A DNA stretch of 64,000 nt, from assembly GCF_001889405.1 (NCBI RefSeq), contig NZ_CP017921.1:1958960-2022959 (forward strand). Direction: 5' to 3'. Of this stretch, positions 9,195 through 16,433 are shown in pieces. The position numbers and the translations under genes are program-made. The notes under the pieces are model-generated. The model was given only the letters and a program-made list of their open reading frames with translations. It ran no database searches and was not told where the DNA came from. The stretch is from Methanohalophilus halophilus (GTDB taxonomy: Archaea; Halobacteriota; Methanosarcinia; Methanosarcinales; Methanosarcinaceae). Numbering within the stretch: position 1 is the stretch's first letter; each line of letters starts with the position of its first letter.

Positions 9195-9755
9195 TCAGAC
9201 AAACTCCAACAATGCTATGACTCCAAAGATTGCAGAAATCCCTACAACATCACCGATAGTTGCAATAATAGGAATAACGGTATCATCCGGATCAAGCCCG
9301 AATTTGTGAGATGCAACTGCTACAACCAGTGTTACTGCATACACTATTATCAGTTCTACCAGGCAGGCCAGCACACAGATGCTGAAAAGACTTGTAAATG
9401 CTATACCATTGTGAATAAGCATACCTACAATCCATACAACTACACTCAGGAAACAGGAAGCGACAATCCCTACAATAAAAGCGGCTATCAGGCTATTGCG
9501 TACAACAGGATTCTTATGGATGCGTGTGGTACCAAGACCCATATGAAAAGCCGAGGCCAGCCTTGCTCCAAGCATGCTGCCAGTATCCCCTCCGATTTTG
9601 ATCAATGCGGGAATCAGGAGTAAAAGGATAGGATATGAGATCAAACTATCCAGATTTGAGTTCATGATCTGACCTGCAAAAAGGCCGACGAATGAAGTCA
9701 GGAAAAGGATAGGTGCGCTGCTTTTCACTATACTTCCAATGGTGTAATAGCTCAT
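9195..9755 (-). CDS. MgtE-type cation transporter half, second subunit
   Basis: A 186-residue integral membrane protein equivalent to the five-helix transmembrane domain of MgtE/SLC41 Mg2+ transporters. The conserved stretch PDDTVIPIIATIGDVVG near the end matches the ion-binding helix of the family. There is no cytoplasmic N or CBS domain. It overlaps the preceding gene, another MgtE half, by 4 bases. The two halves probably assemble as a heterodimer equivalent to one MgtE dimer. Confidence 0.87.
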   Translation of the reverse strand: MSYYTIGSIVKSSAPILFLTSFVGLFAGQIMNSNLDSLISYPILLLLIPALIKIGGDTGSMLGARLASAFHMGLGTTRIHKNPVVRNSLIAAFIVGIVASCFLSVVVWIVGMLIHNGIAFTSLFSICVLACLVELIIVYAVTLVVAVASHKFGLDPDDTVIPIIATIGDVVGISAIFGVIALLEFV

Positions 9756-10372
9756 ATTGCTAACACCACCTTTGCAGAAAGGAACAGCATGAACATAGAC
9801 ACGATGTCACCTATAGTTGCTATAGAGGGTGTGACAACATTATCAGGATCAAAGCCAAACTTGAACATACCTATGGCAAAAAAAGTTGCTATTACAGAGA
9901 GAATTAAACCTGAAGACAACCCTGCCATCACGGCTATTAATGTAAGGGTTAAGGCACCTGCACTTTCCAGACCCAGAGCAATTGTCATAAAATGACCCAA
10001 CAGGCCCAGTACAAAAGAGAGCAACAAACTGAGCAAAAGAGAACCCCCAATATTATTGAGCAATTCAGGGTTGCGCTCGATTTTTGTAATCAGACCCATA
10101 TGTATTGCACTGCCCAGACGGGAACCGAGGGTAGATGAGATGTTACCCCTCATTCCAAGCACTGCCGGAGTTATCACTAACAGGCCGGGAATTACCTGAA
10201 GCTCTTCTGTCATACCGGAAAGAATGAGGCCTGCAACAACCCCTCCTACAGTAGCAAGAAGCTCAAAGGGAAGAACTTCCCTGACAATCGAACCGATACT
10301 TGCATAATCCCCGAGATAATAGGCTTCTATATCTTCTTCATATTCATAATCTTCAGGGTCTGAATCCATCAA
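9752..10372 (-). CDS. MgtE-type cation transporter half, first subunit
   Basis: A 206-residue protein with an acidic N-terminal tail (residues 1-25, many Asp/Glu/Tyr) and then an MgtE membrane domain with five predicted helices. The signature PDNVVTPSIATIGDIVS is near the C-terminus, and GMRGNISSTLGSRLGSAIHMG corresponds to the first conserved loop. It is the first gene of the operon 10372-7928 (two MgtE halves, then PhoU-TrkA_C). The substrate is most likely Mg2+ or another divalent cation, by family. Confidence 0.87.
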   Translation of the reverse strand: MMDSDPEDYEYEEDIEAYYLGDYASIGSIVREVLPFELLATVGGVVAGLILSGMTEELQVIPGLLVITPAVLGMRGNISSTLGSRLGSAIHMGLITKIERNPELLNNIGGSLLLSLLLSFVLGLLGHFMTIALGLESAGALTLTLIAVMAGLSSGLILSVIATFFAIGMFKFGFDPDNVVTPSIATIGDIVSMFMLFLSAKVVLAI

Positions 10373-10470
10373 AACCTAATCAAATGTTACTATTATAAAA
10401 AGAATGGCATTCCATACATCAAAAATCATATATACAACTTGTAACATCTAGGGGATGCAAACGCAGGCAG

Positions 10471-10547
10471 GGGCCCGTGGTCTAGCCGGTTATGACATCG
10501 CCTTTACACGGCGAGGATCCTGAGTTCGAATCTCAGCGGGCCCACCA
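10471..10547 (+). tRNA. tRNA-Val (TAC), integration target
   Basis: Acceptor GGGCCCG pairs with CGGGCCC, followed by A and an encoded CCA. The anticodon loop TTTACAC gives TAC (Val). The 3' part from base 10500 onward is repeated identically at 16186-16235, showing that an element integrated here. The gene remains complete because the element supplied an identical 3' half. The DNA directly downstream is integrase coding sequence on the opposite strand. Confidence 0.95.
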
Positions 10548-10909
10548 GAATTTTTATCTTCTGATTCTAAGTTCTTAGAGATTACCGTTTCATTAAATTC
10601 AGACTCGTCTAGATGAGGCGGTGTATTATTGGTAATTATCTCTTTTGATGCTGATTTTTGCAATATGGATAGCTCATTTTCTATTCTTTCAAGCCTTGAT
10701 TCAAGGTCAAATTCTCTCTTCGGTCGTACAACTATGGAGTCTTCATCTGTGGATACTACAAACAACGTTTTTCCATTAATATCAGTCTCAAAAACATGTG
10801 CTTGCTCACCAATTAAATGCGCATGTGACGTGGGCAACTGCACCATAGGGTACGCTATATTCGGCTTTGGAGTGTTCTTTATTATCTTGAATGAGCCAAT
10901 TAATTTCAT
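10490..10909 (-). pseudogene. integrase N-terminal fragment (left end of element)
   Basis: A 139-codon frame runs from a Met at 10909 into the tRNA-Val gene and stops there. The part outside the tRNA contains a coiled-coil-like ESRLERIENELSILQKS segment, and the frame then reads through the antisense of the tRNA as SGGPAEIRTQDPRRVKA. The same tRNA-derived peptide joins an integrase C-terminus at the other end of the element. This is therefore the 5' half of an SSV-type integrase gene that was split when its internal attP recombined with the chromosomal tRNA. Confidence 0.8.
10500..10549 (+). repeat. attL: 50-bp tRNA-Val-derived direct repeat
   Basis: Fifty bases from the anticodon stem of tRNA-Val(TAC) to two bases past CCA are identical to 16186-16235. 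The identity begins inside the anticodon arm and ends just past the tRNA, as expected for the attachment core of a tyrosine recombinase that uses a tRNA 3' half. Confidence 0.9.
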
Positions 10910-10954
10910 TATGCAGCATGCGTTGACCCCAATAACCTAATAGATTGCAGCGAT

Positions 10955-11458
10955 ATGGAAATAGAAGGACGCCTGAAGCAGCTAACTATTCCATTATCGT
11001 TAACGCTGCAACTACTGCCCGATGGAGAAGAACGGTCCAAGGATTACATAGCCCGCCGGCAAAATGAGGTCAAGGGAGTGCGTTCTCAATCATGGGAAGG
11101 AGCGATTTTTAATTACGTATTTGCCCTTGCGAAAGGTGAAGATGAACCGCATCCTGACTTTGCTCAATATTCTACGGATGATGGGATTGCGGCTGTCACG
11201 CCTTCAATGGTTGCGAAACATTTTGGGGCGAGCACTAAAGCGATATCACAGGCCTTAGGGAGCATAGGAATGACGACTGAACAAACAACCGTGAGACTGC
11301 AAACAGGATCAAAGAAAATCCGCCAGTATGTTGTCCCCGATGAAAACATCTGGCGAGGAATTGTCCAACGGTACTATTACACGGATGAAGAGTTGGAGGA
11401 TAAAAATCCAGAGTGCCCTGAAGTGTTGAAATCAAGGAGGTACGGAATAGGGATGTGA
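10955..11458 (+). CDS. C-terminal part of a probable plasmid/virus replication protein
   Basis: 167 residues. The region around VTPSMVAKHFGASTKAISQALGSIG (residues ~80-105) reads as a winged helix-turn-helix, and the N-terminal GRLKQLTIPLSLTLQLLPDGEE resembles, from memory, the C-terminal region of primase/helicase-type proteins of archaeal plasmids and viruses. The frame stays open for 17 codons upstream of the ATG (to 10904) without another ATG, and starts abruptly next to the integrase fragment, so a larger gene may have lost its 5' part. It has higher G+C than the cassette that follows. Function is unproven; it could also be a free-standing DNA-binding protein. Confidence 0.6.
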   Translation: MEIEGRLKQLTIPLSLTLQLLPDGEERSKDYIARRQNEVKGVRSQSWEGAIFNYVFALAKGEDEPHPDFAQYSTDDGIAAVTPSMVAKHFGASTKAISQALGSIGMTTEQTTVRLQTGSKKIRQYVVPDENIWRGIVQRYYYTDEELEDKNPECPEVLKSRRYGIGM

Positions 11459-11460
11459 AA

Positions 11461-11627
11461 TGGAACAGGTGGCACGGAAGGAACACTTCCTAGGAGGATA
11501 GAGGTAGAAGGCATAGGACACTTCTACCTTTATATTAATATCATGATTTGATAATAATACATTGTACTACTTACGTCATGCATCACACTGTATAGATATG
11601 AAGTGTTCTAACCGTTCTATGTGTTCC
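11461..11627 (+). repeat. left copy of ~167-bp cassette-flanking repeat
   Basis: Clearly homologous, by eye roughly six of seven bases over the core, to 15148-15312 in the same orientation. Both copies contain a hairpin (here GGTAGAAG 11503-11510 / CTTCTACC 11521-11528), a TATATTAATATCATGATT core, a CATGCATCACACTGTA stretch and an end with CGTTCTATGTGTTCC. This copy sits between the replication-protein remnant and the 3' end of the nuclease gene. It may be a bidirectional terminator, a recombination site or both. Confidence 0.85.
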
Positions 11628-11629
11628 TT

Positions 11630-13165
11630 TTAAACTGAATTTTGCTGATCGAAACCATTTTCAGCTAAACTCTCTTTCATAAATTTATTTTGAAAATGTT
11701 TTGATACTTTTTTTCGACGCCGATTAATAATGCTTAATGACTTTGAAGACAAACCACTTCTATCATATTTACGAATTAAATTTAATTCATTTTCTAACCA
11801 GATTGGTATGCAATATTCTGCTCTTTTTTCTTTGAACTTATCCCATCCAAAATCATTACACATCAAATTAATATTATGAACTTTTGGAGCTTTTAGCATA
11901 TTAGGAATAATTGGATCCATACAGTAAAGTAACCAAGACTCAGGCTCATCAGTATGTTTTAAAGATTCAACAGACCTTACATAAGAAAAATAATCAAATA
12001 ATATAGAAGGCGTTGTAGTTACTTCAAGTAAAAAGATAAAATCTATGATTGATCCAATCCAGATATTTTCGCCGTGCCACGTCTCTTCTTTATTTTCTAA
12101 TTTTAAATAATTTAGATGCTCAATTGAAGCTCGAATCAATGGACTATAAATTTGATCTGTTATGATAAATCCATAATAATATTTTTTGGGCTTGACTTTG
12201 TATTCTATATCGTCGTGTAGAATGATTCCGCCTTTTGACAATAAAACTAAAGGTTGCTTTATTTGTTCAAATGCTTTAGAAATATTTTTCTTAGCAGCAC
12301 GGTTTAAACTTCGTTCGGATCCACCGTAAGTCGATTTTTTAATCTGAAGCGATTTGCATTCAACACAGAAGCCCATTTCTTTGGATTCAATTAATAAGTC
12401 TTTTTCACCATCATTATTTTTGATATAGTAGCTGTGATATAAATCTGAATGAGGTGTGAATTGTTTTAATTTCTGTTCAATAAGCAATTCAATAGAATGA
12501 CCTTTTATATGACCAAAATCACGAACATTGTCTTTTAACTTTTTGCATAGATATGTATATGCACTTTCTGGAAATTTGCGAAATAGAGGAATAACAAAAT
12601 CATCTTCCACTTGAACAAACATTTTATCCCATACATCTTCTAAATATTCAATGTCAGAAAGTTTTATTGTTAAATCACTAATTAAAAAACGTAGATTCGC
12701 AGGAATAGCTATTTCAGCATAATTCTCATTAACTGTTTCATATTGCAAAGATAAGTATTCAACAAAATGAAATACTTCTTCAATTGTGACTTCAAAAAGT
12801 GACTCAAATTCCTCATTAAATGGTTCCAGTATTTCAGCGTATAATGGAATTGAATACCAATAAGGCCTAATACCTTGCACTATACCAAAACGATTGAAGG
12901 GGAATGTATTATTAGGTCTTGAATTTAAAATATCAGAACATTCTTTCATTATACTTTGGAACTGTTCAGATGAAATTTCAGAATTATTTCCTGTTTCGCA
13001 GATTGAAAACGAGCAAAATAAAACATCATAATCTACTGTTGAATAGGTACCATCAAATGAGCGACTTTTAGCTAGAATTGCTCTTATTGTATAGTTAGAG
13101 AGGAATGTTGGCAATTCTGAAGATAATACTGCTTTTTTGAACCAATTTTTCTTCTTTGAACTCAT
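11630..13165 (-). CDS. PD-(D/E)XK-like nuclease of a candidate defence cassette
   Basis: 511 residues, no named family recognised. A central region has the layout of a PD-(D/E)XK nuclease: Glu226 in a helix (GHSIELLIEQKL), Asp256 in a strand (EKDLLIE) and Glu269-Cys-Lys271 (CVECKSLQIKK), with the basic stretch RSLNRAAKKN after it. The N-terminal ~200 and C-terminal ~200 residues have no motif I can name; the C-terminus is basic (RRRKKVSKHFQNK). A GAAGTGA ribosome binding site precedes the ATG, and a TATA-like box in the 192-base gap to the ATPase gene suggests an own promoter. It is A/T-rich compared with the chromosome. With the ATPase it probably forms a two-component system, as sensor/motor plus effector. 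Nuclease activity is inferred from the motif order. Confidence 0.75.
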   Translation of the reverse strand: MSSKKKNWFKKAVLSSELPTFLSNYTIRAILAKSRSFDGTYSTVDYDVLFCSFSICETGNNSEISSEQFQSIMKECSDILNSRPNNTFPFNRFGIVQGIRPYWYSIPLYAEILEPFNEEFESLFEVTIEEVFHFVEYLSLQYETVNENYAEIAIPANLRFLISDLTIKLSDIEYLEDVWDKMFVQVEDDFVIPLFRKFPESAYTYLCKKLKDNVRDFGHIKGHSIELLIEQKLKQFTPHSDLYHSYYIKNNDGEKDLLIESKEMGFCVECKSLQIKKSTYGGSERSLNRAAKKNISKAFEQIKQPLVLLSKGGIILHDDIEYKVKPKKYYYGFIITDQIYSPLIRASIEHLNYLKLENKEETWHGENIWIGSIIDFIFLLEVTTTPSILFDYFSYVRSVESLKHTDEPESWLLYCMDPIIPNMLKAPKVHNINLMCNDFGWDKFKEKRAEYCIPIWLENELNLIRKYDRSGLSSKSLSIINRRRKKVSKHFQNKFMKESLAENGFDQQNSV

Positions 13166-13357
13166 TTCACTTCATCCATATATTACTACATAATACCAAC
13201 ATACATTGAAGAATAAACAAAAGTACACATAAGAAGTTTTCTAGATGTCCCTATTTTAGTTTAAGTGAACTGAAAAAGTATCAGACTTTTGCCTGAATCA
13301 TACCCTCTAGTTTCAACTGAAGAATCACAAATATAGATTCTACCATGATTTTTTAAT

Positions 13358-14935
13358 TCAAAAATCAAATAATGTCTTCTGCTGAGTATCAAACATCTTT
13401 TCAGAAAATTTTGTGCCTGTACTTTTGCTTTCTTTAGAACATATGTGGCAGATTTTTTTATCGCTTTTATCCCAATCCCTAAATAAATCAGCACCACAAT
13501 TAGGACATTTTCGGTATTTTGAATTTAGGAATTCTTCTATAGATAACTCTGGAAAAATGCATTTTGCAATTGTAATATCGCTTATACAATATTTATTTAC
13601 AGGCTTTTTTCTCCCTTTTTCTTTACCTATATTCTCAATAATTCCAAGATCAGACCATCTTTTTATTTTAGATCTTACAGTATCTTGTTTACATTTATAT
13701 ACATCATTTGCTAGGTAATTTATAGTGAATTCAACTTGACCAATTTTCCTTAATTCTCTGAGTGTACTAATGTCAACAATTTCACTTGCTTTGGTTTGTG
13801 TAAAAATATCAATTCCTTTCATAATTGCAGAAGAAGAAATTTTTCGAGCATATGGATTGATTTCTCTTTGTTCTGCTATGATATCTTGAATTATTCTAAT
13901 CACATCACGCGGTGATTTCTGGGCGAATAAAATGATAATAGAATTAATATCAATATTAAAATCATAATTTACGATATCTGAAAAGTCATTAATTCTATTG
14001 TTACTATATGCTTCAAGTCTTTTAGAAACCATCTTTTTTAAAGAGAAATTATCCCAACTAAGACTATGATGTTTTATGCGATCTTTTCGACCATACTTAT
14101 CATAATATCGCATTAATTTATCCCATAGGAAAAATTTAAAACTGTAGCCATTCATTTCAAGTAAATCTAAATCTTTTAACAATGGCTCGACTAGTTTTGA
14201 TGATAAATTAGCATCATTTCCAGTTATATCAGCTTCATCAACTTTGTCAATTAATATATATATGCCGGAAAAATCTATTTTGGAAATTATATTTTGCATT
14301 TTTTCTAACTGGTACTTATACGATCCATCAAGTGCTTCAGAAATTGGATCTTGATTTGTGTTTTCAGTGTTTACTCCTAACTTTAAAACTGCTAGATTAA
14401 TCCCAACACTAATTTTTCCGAGATATTTATTCCAGTATTCTTTTGCTTTATCAGAATAATTAGATAAAGAATCAATTGCATCCTTAAAATCATACTCAGA
14501 TATCTGACCTAAATGAACATCTATTGAATTTTTCAGGAACTGCCTGTCATTTGAATCTAAATGTCCAATGAGTTGCGGTTCTTCGTTTAATCTTGTCAAT
14601 ATACCAATAATGATGATTTGAATAAGTTTTCTCAGGTGGTCAGAAACAGTGATTGACTGAATATCTTTCGAAAATTCAAACCTAGAGTAATTAACACAAA
14701 GAACATTCTTACTTCTTTGACTTTCAAATTCAATCATCTTTCTTTGAGCTGTTTTCCCCCCGCCTCTTGGAGCAAAAACAATTACACTTTTAGGTCTTTC
14801 TGGATTTCCCCATACAGAGTCAAAATATTTAGGCCGGATGAAATATTGATTTAATCTATCTTCATCATCTGCATTTGTAGATGCAAAAGGATTTGAGTCA
14901 AAACCTAAACCATTAAAAAAATCTATTTCGTCCAT
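13358..14935 (-). CDS. P-loop ATPase with C-terminal wHTH and zinc ribbon
   Basis: 525 residues. The N-terminus reads NPFASTNADDEDRLNQYFIRP, a stretch typical of Sll1717-type P-loop ATPases. Walker A is APRGGGKT (residues 55-62) and Walker B is IYILIDKVDE (225-234, Asp230/Asp233-Glu234). A conserved SPRDVIRI motif (341-348) resembles the arginine-containing sensor region of STAND/AAA-type ATPases. Residues ~395-440 look like a winged helix domain (YKCKQDTVRSKIKRWSDLGII). Two CxxC pairs (C477/C480 and C496/C499) form a probable zinc ribbon. No membrane segment is seen. It is followed on the same strand by the nuclease-like gene. A role as nucleic-acid-sensing ATPase controlling the nuclease is inference. 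Confidence 0.8.
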   Translation of the reverse strand: MDEIDFFNGLGFDSNPFASTNADDEDRLNQYFIRPKYFDSVWGNPERPKSVIVFAPRGGGKTAQRKMIEFESQRSKNVLCVNYSRFEFSKDIQSITVSDHLRKLIQIIIIGILTRLNEEPQLIGHLDSNDRQFLKNSIDVHLGQISEYDFKDAIDSLSNYSDKAKEYWNKYLGKISVGINLAVLKLGVNTENTNQDPISEALDGSYKYQLEKMQNIISKIDFSGIYILIDKVDEADITGNDANLSSKLVEPLLKDLDLLEMNGYSFKFFLWDKLMRYYDKYGRKDRIKHHSLSWDNFSLKKMVSKRLEAYSNNRINDFSDIVNYDFNIDINSIIILFAQKSPRDVIRIIQDIIAEQREINPYARKISSSAIMKGIDIFTQTKASEIVDISTLRELRKIGQVEFTINYLANDVYKCKQDTVRSKIKRWSDLGIIENIGKEKGRKKPVNKYCISDITIAKCIFPELSIEEFLNSKYRKCPNCGADLFRDWDKSDKKICHICSKESKSTGTKFSEKMFDTQQKTLFDF

Positions 14936-15147
14936 TTAACTACCTGATATTATTTCGAAGTGCTAATGTAAATGCCAGTCAATTATATTTAAATCTTCCA
15001 ATACAGGCCTCAGTAGAAAATTCTAAATCAAAGATTTGCTATTTTCAAAAATAGCCCATAAATACTTTGTCTGCTCTACTTTAGCTATATAGTTTGCGTA
15101 TTCGAATGAAATCAGCTAATCTTTAAACAATAGATAATCAAATACAA

Positions 15148-15312
15148 TGGAACAGATGATACACATGGAACAGTTGCTAAGAATACAGAGGTAGAATGCA
15201 TGGTACACTTTTACCTTTATATTAATATCATGATTAGATTATAATACATCACTGCTCACATCATGCATCACACTGTACAGATATGATCTGCTCCAACCGT
15301 TCTATGTGTTCC
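15148..15312 (+). repeat. right copy of ~167-bp cassette-flanking repeat
   Basis: Direct-orientation homologue of 11461-11627, placed in the 386-base gap between the ATPase gene and the integrase 3' end; the rest of that gap (14936-15147) is A/T-rich and shows nothing I can name beyond the ATPase promoter region. The hairpin is kept with a wobble-compatible change (GGTAGAA 15190-15196 / TTTTACC 15209-15215). The divergence between copies shows that the duplication is not recent, or that the copies came from different related elements. Confidence 0.85.
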
Positions 15313-15321
15313 AATTCTCTC

Positions 15322-16433
15322 CTAGCTTAAAGTTGAATTATCCACTTTGAATTCTAATACAAAACTATCCATAATCCTCCGATACTCTTTTTTTGATTGC
15401 TGTACTTTATTCAGATAATGAGCACTTCCAACAGTTGCAGATGCTCTTCCCTGTATAAAATCAGCCAAACTTTTAGTAACTCCTTCTCTTATCATTACAT
15501 TGAGGTGCCACTTACGAATTGTTTTTGCTGTGACACGGTCATGTTTTATTTTCTTTAACAACGATTCATATGGTTTCAGATTGCTAATACTTTTGAGTTC
15601 AAGTATGAAAGATGCAGGGAAGAATATCTGAAATGTTCGCTTAGTACCACTTGAAAACGAAGATGTAGGATAATGTGCGATATCGTTATCAATTACTATA
15701 TTTTTCTCATCGAAATTCCCTAACATAGCATGTATGTGGCTGAGTCGATTACCTGAATATATGAGCAATTTCAAGATGGATTTAAGGTCATCTGTGCAAG
15801 CATTATATGCTTCCTGTATTTCCTCATCTGTGACATAAATTTCAACTACACCAGATTTCTTTATTTTGATGTAGCGGCTCCATTTTTCAATGCTATATCC
15901 TGCGATATCATCTACATCCTCATCTTCAAAGTAGTTCAATAAATTGCGCAATCCACGCCCTTCATTATCTTTTAACTTGAGGCCTCTGAAATCTTGAGGT
16001 CTTTGAATATTTGTATCATTAGGAACCTTGACAATGAATTATAATAATCTCTTTTCGTTGCCTTCGAAATGTCTTTGGCCTGCAACCAAACATAAAATGG
16101 TTCACTATATTTAGTCCACACATCATTTAGTGATTCCGATGTAGTCTTATGACACTGATTATCTGTGAGAATCGCCATCTGACGAGCCTTTACACGGCGA
16201 GGATCCTGAGTTCGAATCTCAGCGGGCCCACCAGACTTTTTATCGTCTTCTGATATTGATTTTTCAAGATTGTTAAGCTTATTTTCCAGATATTCCACTC
16301 TTGTTTCAAGATCAGATTTGGTAGTTGGTTGTATAACTTCTATTTCACTACCAAAATCTTCGTCCAGCGAGATTATGAATAATGGAGTGCCTTTATCTTT
16401 TTGGAGAATAAACATGTACAAAATTATTGTCAC
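15322..16433 (-). pseudogene. SSV-type tyrosine integrase, chimeric and frameshifted (right end)
   Basis: Two minus-strand frames (16433-15972 and 15951-15322) together encode an archaeal tyrosine recombinase. The catalytic part shows SGNRLSHI (box I Arg), TIRKWH (box II Arg), QGR and the AHYL tyrosine. The N-terminal part contains a coiled-coil segment and the tRNA-antisense peptide SGGPAEIRTQDPRRVKA. After SLSRF the frame shifts by -1 near 16022; the other frame continues as NDTNIQRPQDFRGLKLKDNEG, so one base has probably been lost. Because of the att position, sequence left of 16186 is the element's own C-terminus, while the N-terminal part to the right belongs to a different integrase left by an earlier element. 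It ends in TAG, unlike nearly every other gene here. Confidence 0.8.
16186..16235 (+). repeat. attR: 50-bp copy of the tRNA-Val 3' half
   Basis: Identical to 10500-10549. Upstream of it the sequence is not tRNA (no acceptor or D arm), so this is a partial copy and not a functional tRNA gene. It lies inside an integrase reading frame on the opposite strand. It marks the right boundary of the 5.7-kb element. Confidence 0.9.

Larger units (their letters stand above)
10500..16235. mobile_element. integrated element in tRNA-Val(TAC), SSV-type integrase
   Basis: About 5.7 kb lies between two 50-bp identical tRNA-derived repeats. The left end carries the N-terminal and the right end the C-terminal part of one integrase gene, both on the minus strand, which is the arrangement left by integration of a circle whose integrase gene contains attP. 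Cargo: the C-terminal part of a probable replication protein, and a nuclease-like plus ATPase pair flanked by a duplicated 167-bp sequence. The cargo is visibly richer in A/T than the flanking chromosome. The integrase is split and frameshifted, so the element is probably immobile now. Confidence 0.85.

Noticed and set aside
13261..13497. 78-codon minus-strand frame ending the ATPase
   Set aside because: Overlaps the zinc-ribbon end of the ATPase in another frame; the ATPase CxxC pairs show which frame is real.
11630..14935. Restriction-modification system
   Set aside because: No DNA methyltransferase motif in either protein or anywhere in the element; the pair does not fit type I-III organisation.
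11461..15312. CRISPR array
   Set aside because: Only two long diverged repeats far apart; no short regular repeats with spacers and no cas genes anywhere in the window.
16186..16235. Second tRNA-Val gene
   Set aside because: Only the 3' half is present; acceptor 5' strand and D arm are missing, so this is attR and not a tRNA.
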